This document shows, in pieces, positions 12,872 to 18,937 of a stretch of DNA of 18,937 nt. Under the pieces are notes generated by a model. That model ran no database searches and was not told where the DNA came from. It saw only the letters and a list, made by a program, of their open reading frames with translations. The DNA is from an uncultured Eubacterium sp. (lineage in GTDB: Bacteria; Bacillota; Clostridia; Lachnospirales; Lachnospiraceae). The DNA lies in NCBI GenBank assembly GCA_910584645.1, contig CAJUAU010000010.1:1-18937 (forward strand), given 5' to 3'. A program made the position numbers and the translations under genes. Numbering within the stretch: position 1 is the first letter of the stretch; every line of letters begins with the position of its first letter.

Positions 12872-13636
12872 ATGAAATTAAAATATAAAAAACTGATCAT
12901 TGTTATTTCCATTGGAGCATTACTCCTTAGTTTTTTAATCCTGACATTGATTCCTACTGGGGGAGAGAGCTCAAATCCCATTCAGGATGCCGCTCTTCCA
13001 AAATGTACGGATGAAAATATTATAAATCTGATCAACAGTTATTTTCAAGCGAAACGGGATGTCAATATGGAGATGATGGAGCCGTTGGTAAGTGACATCA
13101 ACCAGATTGATCAGGAAAAGCTTATTACCCAGGCAGAATATGTGGAAGATTATCGAAATATCGTATGCTATTCCCTGAAAAATGAGGAAAACGGGGCATT
13201 GCGTGTCTACATCCGCTATGACATGAAATTGAAGAATATTGAAACTCTGGCGCCCTGTCTGAGTGGTGTATATGTTACGGTAGGCTCTGATGGAAAAAAT
13301 CTGATCTATCTGAGTGCACTGGAAGAGCATGAGGAAGAGTTTATTCTGGCGGCGGATAAGAACTCACATGTGGTAGAGCTCCAGGCGGAAGTTGCCAATA
13401 AGCTGCAGGAGGCAATCAATGCAGACGAGGTATTTAAACAGTTTTATCAGACGATGGATCAGGAGATTGCAGCTTTTGCCAGCAGTAATGAACAGCCGAC
13501 AGCGGATCCAAATGCAGCTGCTTCACCAGTGCCGGATCCAAATGCAGCGGGTCAGCCTACACCGGATCCGAATGCGGCGGGTCAGCCCACACCAGATCCG
13601 AATGCAGCGGCGCCCAGTGCAGCACCAGCTCAGTAG
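12872..13636 (+). CDS. Membrane-anchored extracellular protein with Pro-Asp-Pro-Asn repeat tail
   Basis: The 254-residue protein starts with a basic cytosolic stub (M-K-L-K-Y-K-K) and a single hydrophobic span (about 8-27) not followed by an obvious cleavage site, so it is probably an N-terminal anchor. The extracellular part (about 40-200) alternates helices and strands, including a helix-rich start (I-I-N-L-I-N-S-Y-F-Q-A-K-R-D-V) and V-Y-I-R-Y-D-M-K / V-Y-V-T-V-G-S-D-G. This resembles small NTF2-like or DUF-type extracellular domains, but I cannot name the family. The C-terminal ~45 residues are low complexity with D-P-N at a 10-residue period, ending in Ala/Pro. AAGGATAAGAAGG lies before ATG 12872. 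A trafficking, stress or wall-associated role cannot be decided from sequence. Confidence 0.8.
   Translation: MKLKYKKLIIVISIGALLLSFLILTLIPTGGESSNPIQDAALPKCTDENIINLINSYFQAKRDVNMEMMEPLVSDINQIDQEKLITQAEYVEDYRNIVCYSLKNEENGALRVYIRYDMKLKNIETLAPCLSGVYVTVGSDGKNLIYLSALEEHEEEFILAADKNSHVVELQAEVANKLQEAINADEVFKQFYQTMDQEIAAFASSNEQPTADPNAAASPVPDPNAAGQPTPDPNAAGQPTPDPNAAAPSAAPAQ
13502..13612 (+). repeat. 30-bp tandem repeat encoding a PDPNAAGQPT decapeptide
   Basis: Asp-Pro-Asn codons recur at 13505, 13535, 13565 and 13595, exactly 30 bp apart (Asp 212, 222, 232, 242). The middle two units share the decapeptide P-D-P-N-A-A-G-Q-P-T; the outer units have diverged. The unit keeps frame, so copy number can vary without breaking the gene. 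Confidence 0.85.
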
Positions 13637-13704
13637 GGACAAGGGTACTTGATATGGTTAAAATATTTAATAAGTTATTTCAACATGCTGAGATATAGGA
13701 GAAC

Positions 13705-13770
13705 ATGATATACATGTTTGATGACACCAGATTGAACTTGGTTTTATCTAATGTCGTCGAGCGGAGATAA
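13705..13770 (+). CDS. Possible 21-codon small ORF between the PDPN-repeat gene and rluF
   Basis: ATAGGAG (13695-13701) sits 3 nt before ATG 13705. The frame reads M-I-Y-M-F-D-D-T-R-L and then N-L-V-L-S-N-V-V-E-R-R, ending at TAA 13768-13770, whose last bases begin a terminator-like hairpin (13769-13829). The composition is protein-like (alternating hydrophobic and charged residues, no low complexity) and the fit between ribosome-binding site, ORF and hairpin is tight. Such a unit could be a leader peptide or a free-standing small protein. I do not recognise it, the ribosome-binding spacing is short, and I found no convincing promoter in 13637-13704, so coding status is uncertain. Confidence 0.35.
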   Translation: MIYMFDDTRLNLVLSNVVERR

Positions 13771-13829
13771 GAGCCTGACACGGGGCGGTCTGGTACTTTT
13801 ACCGGGCAGGAGTACCGGCAGGCTCTTTT
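13769..13829 (+). terminator. Compound hairpin with short T-run upstream of rluF; probable terminator or attenuator
   Basis: AAGAGCCTG (13769-13777) pairs with CAGGCTCTT (13819-13827). Inside, GGTACT (13792-13797) pairs with AGTACC (13811-13816). A 14-nt G-rich bulge (13778-13791) lies on the 5' side. TTTT (13826-13829) follows. The T-run is short for a strong terminator. It ends ~20 nt before the rluF start, so it could also attenuate rluF-ligA. Confidence 0.55.
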
Positions 13830-13849
13830 GAGAATAAGGAGTTTTTGAT

Positions 13850-14572
13850 TTGGAGGAACAAATTAGACTGAATAAATATCTGAGTACCTGCGGTTATTGT
13901 TCCAGGCGGGAGGCAGACCGTCTTTTGGGACTTGGAAGGGTGAGCGTTGATGGCAGACCGGCAGGACTTGGAGATAAAGTGATGTCAGGACAATGCGTCT
14001 GTGTGGACGGTGAACCGGTTGTTAAGAAAACCGGCCGGGTGGTGATCGCTTTTCATAAACCGGCAGGTGTTGTCTGTACCAGCAGCAAAAAAGACAAAGA
14101 CAATATTGTCGACTATATCGGATTTAAGCAGAGGATTTATCCCGTAGGAAGACTGGATAAGGATTCTACTGGTCTGATTCTTCTTACAAATGACGGGGAA
14201 CTGACTGACCGGATCTTACGGGGAAGGAACGGACATGAGAAGGAGTACGTTGTCAAGGTAGATCGTCCGGTCAGGGGGAAAGTACTAGAGGCGATGCGGC
14301 AGGGAGTGCCGATTCTTGATACAATGACCAGGCCATGCCAGGTGGAGAAGATGGATGAACGGACCTTTCGGATCGTTCTTACCCAGGGATTGAACCGACA
14401 GATACGAAGAATGTGTGAATATTTCGGATACCGGGTGGTCAGCCTTAAGCGGATCCGTATTATGAACATTTATCTTGATCTTCTTCCAGAAGGAAAGTGG
14501 CGTTATCTGACAGAGGAAGAGTTACAGGTATTGGAACAATCATTGAAAGGAAAGAAATTTTATAATGAGTGA
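13850..14572 (+). CDS. RNA pseudouridine synthase, RsuA/RluF group
   Basis: The 240-residue protein has an N-terminal S4 RNA-binding domain (about 5-55: I-R-L-N-K-Y-L-S, C-S-R-R-E-A-D-R-L) and a pseudouridine synthase domain. The catalytic motif is Y-P-V-G-R101-L-D103-K-D-S-T-G-L-I-L-L-T-N-D-G, Asp103 being the nucleophile. The C-terminal signature is L-T-Q-G-L-N-R-Q-I-R-R-M-C-E-Y-F-G-Y, which with the overall length points to the RluF-like subgroup (23S rRNA U2604 in E. coli) rather than RluB or RsuA. The exact target is inference. The start is TTG 13850, with AAGGAG at 13836-13841; no ATG lies at the N-terminus of the S4 domain, so the non-ATG start seems real and may keep expression low. 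The last 8 nt overlap ligA. Confidence 0.88.
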   Translation: MEEQIRLNKYLSTCGYCSRREADRLLGLGRVSVDGRPAGLGDKVMSGQCVCVDGEPVVKKTGRVVIAFHKPAGVVCTSSKKDKDNIVDYIGFKQRIYPVGRLDKDSTGLILLTNDGELTDRILRGRNGHEKEYVVKVDRPVRGKVLEAMRQGVPILDTMTRPCQVEKMDERTFRIVLTQGLNRQIRRMCEYFGYRVVSLKRIRIMNIYLDLLPEGKWRYLTEEELQVLEQSLKGKKFYNE

Positions 14573-16520
14573 TATTGAAAGAATGAAGGAGCTGGTAGCT
14601 GCTCTCAATCATGCTGCCCGGGTTTACTACCAGGGGCAGGATGAGATCATGACAAATTTTGAATACGATAAGGGATATGATGAACTTTGTGCCCTGGAGA
14701 AAAAAACAGGGATCGTTATGGCAAACAGTCCGACCATAAACGTAGGATATGAAACCCTCAGCGAGCTGCCTAAGGAAGCACATGTGGCTCCCATGCTCTC
14801 ACTGGGAAAGACGAAAGATACGGAGGAATTGGCAGAATGGCTAGGTGACAGAAAAGGACTTTTGTCTTTAAAACTGGACGGGCTCAGTGTGATCCTGACC
14901 TATCGCGAAGGAGTTCTTGTCAAAGCCCTGACCCGCGGAAATGGCGAGGTTGGTGAGGTAATAACAAATAATGCGAAAACTTTCAAGAATATACCTTCAA
15001 AGATTCGTTATGATGGAGAACTTATAATCCGGGGAGAAGCATTGATCCGATATTCTGATTTTGAAGTGCTGAACCGTTCTTTTACAGATATTCAGGAAAA
15101 ATATAAGAATCCCAGGAATCTGTGCAGCGGAACCGTCAGGCAGCTGAATAATAAGATCACAGCAGAGAGAAATGTTCATTTTTATGTCTATAATCAGATT
15201 GAAACGGATGGAAAAGAACCTGCGTTTAAAAGTAAAGAAGAGATACTTCATTTTTTGGAGAATCTTGGATTTGATGTGGTACCTTATAAAGTGGTAACCG
15301 CAGAAAATATCAGAGAAGAAGTTGCTGGATTTTCCGAAGAGATCGCTGGAGGAATGGATCTGCCAAGTGATGGGCTGGTGCTGACCTATGACGATATTGA
15401 TTATAGCCGCAGCCTGGGGAGGACAGCTAAATTCCCCAGGGATTCTATTGCATTTAAATGGCAGGATGAGTTAGCTGAGACGGAGCTGTTAGAGGTGGAG
15501 TGGAGTGCTTCAAGAACCGGCCTGATCAATCCTGTGGCAATTTTTGAACCCGTGGAGCTGGAAGGGACGACTGTAAGCCGTGCCAGTGTTCACAATATCA
15601 GTATTTTGAAAGAACTGAAGCTGGGGATCGGAGATCATATCACCGTATATAAGGCAAATATGATCATCCCACAAATTCATGAAAATCTGACAGGGAGTGA
15701 TGATCTGCCAATTCCAGACCGATGTCCGGTCTGTCAGCAGAAGACGGAACGTATTCAGGAAAATGGATCTGAATTCTTGTTTTGTGTAAATCCGGAATGC
15801 TATGCAAAGAAGATTAAAGGGTTTACTCATTTTGTCAGCCGGGATGCTTTGAATATAGATGGTCTTTCAGAGGCCACCCTGGAAAAATTTATTGCCAGGG
15901 GCTGGCTCCAGAATCTTAACGATATTTTTTCTCTGGAGCAGTATAAAAAAGAGATTGAGACAATGGAGGGATTTGGAGAGAAATCTTTTCAGAATCTCAT
16001 CGAAGCGATTGAGGAAGCTAAAACAGTGACGCTGGAACGGGTTGTGTATGCTCTTGGGATCAAAGGTTTTGGTCTCAGCATGGCTAAGCTTGTGTGCCAT
16101 ACCTATCCGATGGGACTGACGGAGTTTCACAGTCTCACAGAAGAACAGCTGACTGCCATTGATGGAATCGGGGAAAAACTTGCCAGATCATTTGTGGAGT
16201 ATTTTTCCCAGGAGGCAAATCATGATCTGCTGCAGAAACTGGAGAATATCCTAAACATATCCATGCCGGAAAGATCTTCTTCTCCTGGCGGTTTGGAGGG
16301 AAAGACTTTCGTTATCACCGGAAGTTTGGAACATTTTTCAAACCGTAGTGAATGCAAAGAGAGGATTGAACAGTCTGGTGGAAAAGTAAGTGGTTCTGTC
16401 AGTAAGAATACAGACTATCTTGTAAACAACGATAGTGCTTCCACATCTTCCAAAAATAAAAAAGCAAAAGAACTCGGCATACCAATCATTACAGAACAGG
16501 AGTTATTAGAGCTCCTATGA
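14565..16520 (+). CDS. ligA: NAD-dependent DNA ligase
   Basis: At 651 residues this is a full-length LigA, which seals nicks during replication and repair using NAD. Domains in order: Ia NAD-binding region (about 1-60, with Y21-Y22 and N-F-E-Y-D), adenylation domain with the nucleophile motif K103-L-D-G106-L-S and later G-E-A-L-I and D-G-L-V-L-T, OB fold, four-Cys zinc finger (C-P-V-C ... C-V-N-P-E-C, around 390-417), helix-hairpin-helix region (G-F-G-E-K and D-G-I-G-E-K), and a BRCT domain in the last ~75 residues (G-K-T-F-V-I-T-G-S-L). The S-A-S-R-T-G-L-I-N-P-V-A segment diverges slightly from the common V-G-R-T-G-x-x-T-P-V-A form but keeps R-T-G. ATG 14565 has AAAGGAAAG upstream and overlaps the rluF stop by 8 nt, implying coupling. 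The 3' end overlaps the convergent flippase gene by 6 bp. Confidence 0.96.
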   Translation: MSDIERMKELVAALNHAARVYYQGQDEIMTNFEYDKGYDELCALEKKTGIVMANSPTINVGYETLSELPKEAHVAPMLSLGKTKDTEELAEWLGDRKGLLSLKLDGLSVILTYREGVLVKALTRGNGEVGEVITNNAKTFKNIPSKIRYDGELIIRGEALIRYSDFEVLNRSFTDIQEKYKNPRNLCSGTVRQLNNKITAERNVHFYVYNQIETDGKEPAFKSKEEILHFLENLGFDVVPYKVVTAENIREEVAGFSEEIAGGMDLPSDGLVLTYDDIDYSRSLGRTAKFPRDSIAFKWQDELAETELLEVEWSASRTGLINPVAIFEPVELEGTTVSRASVHNISILKELKLGIGDHITVYKANMIIPQIHENLTGSDDLPIPDRCPVCQQKTERIQENGSEFLFCVNPECYAKKIKGFTHFVSRDALNIDGLSEATLEKFIARGWLQNLNDIFSLEQYKKEIETMEGFGEKSFQNLIEAIEEAKTVTLERVVYALGIKGFGLSMAKLVCHTYPMGLTEFHSLTEEQLTAIDGIGEKLARSFVEYFSQEANHDLLQKLENILNISMPERSSSPGGLEGKTFVITGSLEHFSNRSECKERIEQSGGKVSGSVSKNTDYLVNNDSASTSSKNKKAKELGIPIITEQELLELL

Positions 16521-18005
16521 AAAGTCCCGTCGGCTGATCAGCCCCAGGGCGTGAAAGATATAGAAGGAGACAAAAAAGGCAGGTACAATGGATATTAGCA
16601 AAAATATGTCTTTTTCGATATGAAGAGAAAGGCATATTTTTTGTGCCATCAGCCGGAACAGGTAGATCGAAGAAGTAAATAATGCTGCCGGCAGGATAAG
16701 CCATTTTCCTAGATCGATCTGGGTATATTTGTTCCGTATCAGGTATACACTGTCCAGGATGCTGATGATCATCTGACTGAGAAGGAGCCCCAGCAGATAA
16801 CCGTATACCCCGTATTTGGGGGTTACAAAAATTAGAAACAGGATTCGCACCAGAAGCCCGGATACGGTATTGCGAAAGGTAATGTGTGTTCTGGACAAGC
16901 CGTTGATGATACTTGCCAGAGTTGTTGATACATAGATAAAAGGACAGATAACAGCTAAAAGTGTCAGGAGCCGGCCTGCATTTTCACTGTGAAAAAATAA
17001 GGTCCCGATGCTCGTTCCATAATTTAGGAACACTGCAGTAGCCATACAGCCAAGCAGCAGAGAGTATTTGATGGTGATCCGGGTAGTGTGCTGTATTTTA
17101 TCCCGGTTATTTTCATTATCGGCTTTGGATATTTCTGGAAGAAGCAGGACGGACAGGGAGTTGGTTATGGTTCCGGGAAAAAGTATAAAAGGCAGTACGA
17201 TACCTGTGATCACACCATAAAGAGCCAGGGAGCTGTCGTGAGAGAGTCCGTATTTCATGAACATAATCGGAATAAGCACAGATTCCAGACTGGCCAGCAG
17301 GGAGATGACCAGTTTCGTGCCACTTAGTGGAACAGCTTGTTTTACAATGGCACTGGCAATCTTTGCCGTGGAAAGTTTTAAGACCCCGGTTTCTTTCTGA
17401 CGGGTTCTCTTGAGACTAACCAGATTATATAAGTTGGAACATAGTTCGCCGGCAATGAGGCCAGCTACGGCTACTTTACTGGAAAATTCACAAATATGGG
17501 AGGCGTAGATCAAAAATACGAATCCTACCCGGAAAAGCTGTTCTACCATCTGGGTAATGGCGGGGACTTTTGCTTCCCGCAGACCATAAAAATATCCATT
17601 GATCATGCTGGTAATACCGCAGAAAGGGAAGATCAATGCCAATATTCTAAGTAATGGCGCTGTTTTAGGGGCGAACAGAAAACGCAGGCTGATATAATCG
17701 GAAAAAACAAACACCAGTCCGGAAAGGGACACAGAGACACACAGTGAAAGCAAGATCCCTGTTTTTATGACTTTTTTTGAATATTTATAATGCGGATTGG
17801 AAATCAATTGTGATACGGCAGTCTGAAGTCCGGCAGCATACAGGGTAAAGCAGATCGAGTACACAGGAAATACCAGCTGGTAGATGCCGAGTTCTGTTTC
17901 GCCCAGCGTGTTTGCCAGAAAGATACGATATAAAAATCCGATAATTCTTGTCAGGATCCCGGCTGCTGTCAGAAAAATTGTTCCCTTCAATATTTTTTCC
18001 TTCAT
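16515..18005 (-). CDS. SpoVB-like MATE/MOP-superfamily lipid or polysaccharide flippase
   Basis: The 496-residue membrane protein has about 14 predicted spans. It opens with the SpoVB/polysaccharide-transport signature K-I-L-K-G-T-I-F-L-T-A-A-G-I-L-T-R-I-I-G-F-L-Y-R (in two parts: G-T-I-F-L-T-A-A-G and R-I-I-G-F-L-Y-R-I), then G-E-T-E-L-G-I-Y-Q-L-V-F-P-V-Y. Relatives flip lipid-linked precursors across the membrane; SpoVB is linked to spore-cortex peptidoglycan, and paralogues serve vegetative cell wall or capsule. Which one applies here cannot be decided without the rest of the genome. I start at ATG 18005 (CGGAG about 7 nt upstream); an in-frame TTG at 18023 adds six polar residues. The gene is convergent with ligA, with a 6-bp overlap of stops and no separate terminator visible. 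Confidence 0.88.
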   Translation of the reverse strand: MKEKILKGTIFLTAAGILTRIIGFLYRIFLANTLGETELGIYQLVFPVYSICFTLYAAGLQTAVSQLISNPHYKYSKKVIKTGILLSLCVSVSLSGLVFVFSDYISLRFLFAPKTAPLLRILALIFPFCGITSMINGYFYGLREAKVPAITQMVEQLFRVGFVFLIYASHICEFSSKVAVAGLIAGELCSNLYNLVSLKRTRQKETGVLKLSTAKIASAIVKQAVPLSGTKLVISLLASLESVLIPIMFMKYGLSHDSSLALYGVITGIVLPFILFPGTITNSLSVLLLPEISKADNENNRDKIQHTTRITIKYSLLLGCMATAVFLNYGTSIGTLFFHSENAGRLLTLLAVICPFIYVSTTLASIINGLSRTHITFRNTVSGLLVRILFLIFVTPKYGVYGYLLGLLLSQMIISILDSVYLIRNKYTQIDLGKWLILPAALFTSSIYLFRLMAQKICLSLHIEKDIFLLISIVPAFFVSFYIFHALGLISRRDFS

Positions 18006-18086
18006 TCCACAACTCCGTTCCAAAACAGGGATTATTAAAATTTATGTATGGGAACAGAATGTATGAATTTTTTTTCATATTGTTTT

Positions 18087-18115
18087 TTTACATTATTTGT
18101 AGTAGAATATATATA
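18087..18115 (+). promoter_or_regulatory. Probable promoter of the acidic repeat protein gene
   Basis: TTTACA (18087-18092), 17-bp spacer and TATATA (18110-18115), in an AT-rich divergent intergenic region. Transcription would start near 18122; the AAAGGGG ribosome-binding site is at 18145-18151. Confidence 0.5.
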
Positions 18116-18161
18116 ACTGTATGTGCGATAAAATGTATTGAAATAAAGGGGTTGATTTGAT

Positions 18162-18937
18162 ATGGGAAAAGGAAAAATCGATCTGGGGATATCTACAGAA
18201 GAAAAACCGGAATGGACCATTTCTCTGGACTTTGATGCCAATAATGTGGTGAAGGATGATCTGGAGGAACAATCCGTAGGACAGGACAAACCAAAGGGAT
18301 CGGGGTCAATTTTTAACGATGCTCTGGATTCCGATTTTTTATCAGATGATCGATCTTTTTTTTCAGATGCACAGAATTCCGGCAGGAATAGTACCGGCAT
18401 AGCCGGAGGACTGGATGAAACCATTCAGAGCCCTGGTGCGGAAAGTTCTTTTGGAAATACTGGAAGCAGCGACAGTATTTTAGGGGCTGTAGATGGTTCC
18501 ATACCGATAGGGGCAGACGATTCGCTGACTACAATTTCAACTGGAGCAGATACCAGTTTTGAAAATGAAGTGTTTATTGGTTCCCAGGAAAGAAGTGAAG
18601 AAAAAAAAGAACCATCTTCATCCAAAGTTTATGTAGATCAATCTGCCAAAGTTGTACAGGAAGTAGTGGATCAATTTTCAGCTTCTATGCAGGCTGTTGT
18701 AGAACAGCTGTCAGCATCTGTTCATGCAGAACAGTCCATTAAAGAACCAGAGCAGCCACTGGATCATTTGTCCCAGATGCAAGAGGAGAAAGAGGAATCG
18801 GCTGGCATTATAGAGGAACCGGCTGTGGAACCAGAGCAGCCACTGGATCATTTGTCCCAGATGCAAGAGGAGAAAGAGGAACCGGCTGGCATTATAGAGG
18901 AACCGGCTGTGGAACCAGAGCAGCCACTGGATCATTT
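18162..18937 (+). CDS. Acidic low-complexity protein with 28-residue tandem repeats, 3' truncated by the window
   Basis: From ATG 18162 (AAAGGGG 10 nt upstream) an open frame of 258 codons runs off the window. The start is M-G-K-G-K-I-D-L-G-I-S with no signal peptide or membrane span in the visible part. Residues about 30-140 are Asp/Ser/Gly-rich and look disordered. About 150-193 contains a helix (V-Q-E-V-V-D-Q-F-S-A-S-M-Q-A-V-V-E-Q-L-S-A-S). From residue 195 a 28-residue unit starting E-P-E-Q-P-L-D-H-L-S-Q-M-Q repeats at least 2.3 times. The protein is probably cytosolic and strongly acidic. The C-terminal part, which may hold the functional domain, is outside the window; I do not recognise the family. 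It is divergent from the flippase gene. Confidence 0.8.
   Translation, partial: MGKGKIDLGISTEEKPEWTISLDFDANNVVKDDLEEQSVGQDKPKGSGSIFNDALDSDFLSDDRSFFSDAQNSGRNSTGIAGGLDETIQSPGAESSFGNTGSSDSILGAVDGSIPIGADDSLTTISTGADTSFENEVFIGSQERSEEKKEPSSSKVYVDQSAKVVQEVVDQFSASMQAVVEQLSASVHAEQSIKEPEQPLDHLSQMQEEKEESAGIIEEPAVEPEQPLDHLSQMQEEKEEPAGIIEEPAVEPEQPLDH
18744..18937 (+). repeat. 84-bp near-perfect tandem repeat, at least 2.3 copies
   Basis: Units begin at 18744, 18828 and 18912. The first two full units differ at a single base (T 18798 versus C 18882, Ser to Pro), and the third is cut by the window end. Each unit encodes 28 residues in frame. The identity at the DNA level, including silent positions, shows recent expansion by slippage or recombination. 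Confidence 0.95.

Noticed and set aside
18711..18935. Minus-strand 74-codon open frame with repeats
   Set aside because: It is the antisense of the 84-bp repeat in the plus-strand acidic gene; it has no ribosome-binding site and its repeats simply mirror the coding strand.
18744..18937. CRISPR array
   Set aside because: The periodic sequence is contiguous in-frame tandem repeat without spacers.

Overview
The window looks like chromosomal DNA of a Gram-positive Clostridia bacterium, most likely a Lachnospiraceae member (Blautia/Ruminococcus/Dorea-like). The grounds are Firmicutes-type AGGAGG ribosome-binding sites, TTGACA/TATAAT promoters with 17-bp spacers, the rplS-lepB-rbgA gene order, an AgrC/AgrA-type two-component pair, a DUF5688 gene, Lys-rich Ig-like surface proteins and a SpoVB-type flippase. 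I see no phage, IS element or CRISPR array.

Layout. 1-227 is the tail of an Ig-like surface protein. 257-3754 is a ribosome/secretion operon: strong promoter, structured leader, rplS (L19), a signal peptidase I homologue that has lost both catalytic residues, rbgA, an intact signal peptidase I with a long cytosolic extension, and a CYTH-domain protein. 3792-6122 is a secreted Ig-like/SGNH hydrolase with its own promoter and terminator. 6201-7692 is a monocistronic glutamate dehydrogenase. 7701-9910 is a LytTR response regulator and HPK10 histidine kinase, followed by a small coiled-coil protein (9968-10447). 10525-11645 is a DUF5688 gene with a phased repeat upstream of its promoter. 11664-11736 is tRNA-Arg(CCG) on the minus strand, back to back with hslO (Hsp33), whose 5' end carries a 107-bp tandem duplication. 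12788-13636 is a membrane-anchored extracellular protein with a Pro-Asp-Pro-Asn repeat tail. 13705-16520 holds a possible 21-codon ORF with a terminator-like hairpin, an RluF-like pseudouridine synthase and, overlapping it, ligA. A SpoVB-like flippase converges on ligA (16515-18005, minus). From 18162 an acidic protein with an 84-bp tandem repeat runs off the window.

How the genes fit together. The first operon couples ribosome maturation (L19 and RbgA both act on the 50S subunit) with protein export (SPase I). The two-component pair has no AgrB/AgrD peptide genes beside it, so its ligand is unknown. Most other transcription units are short, each with its own recognisable promoter and/or terminator.

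The observations I rate highest are the catalytically dead signal peptidase paired with a live one (an arrangement recalling staphylococcal SpsA/SpsB) and the near-perfect hslO 5' duplication. The duplication creates a 36-codon ORF whose stop overlaps the true hslO start (ATGA). I do not see a clear new multi-gene defence or mobile system here.
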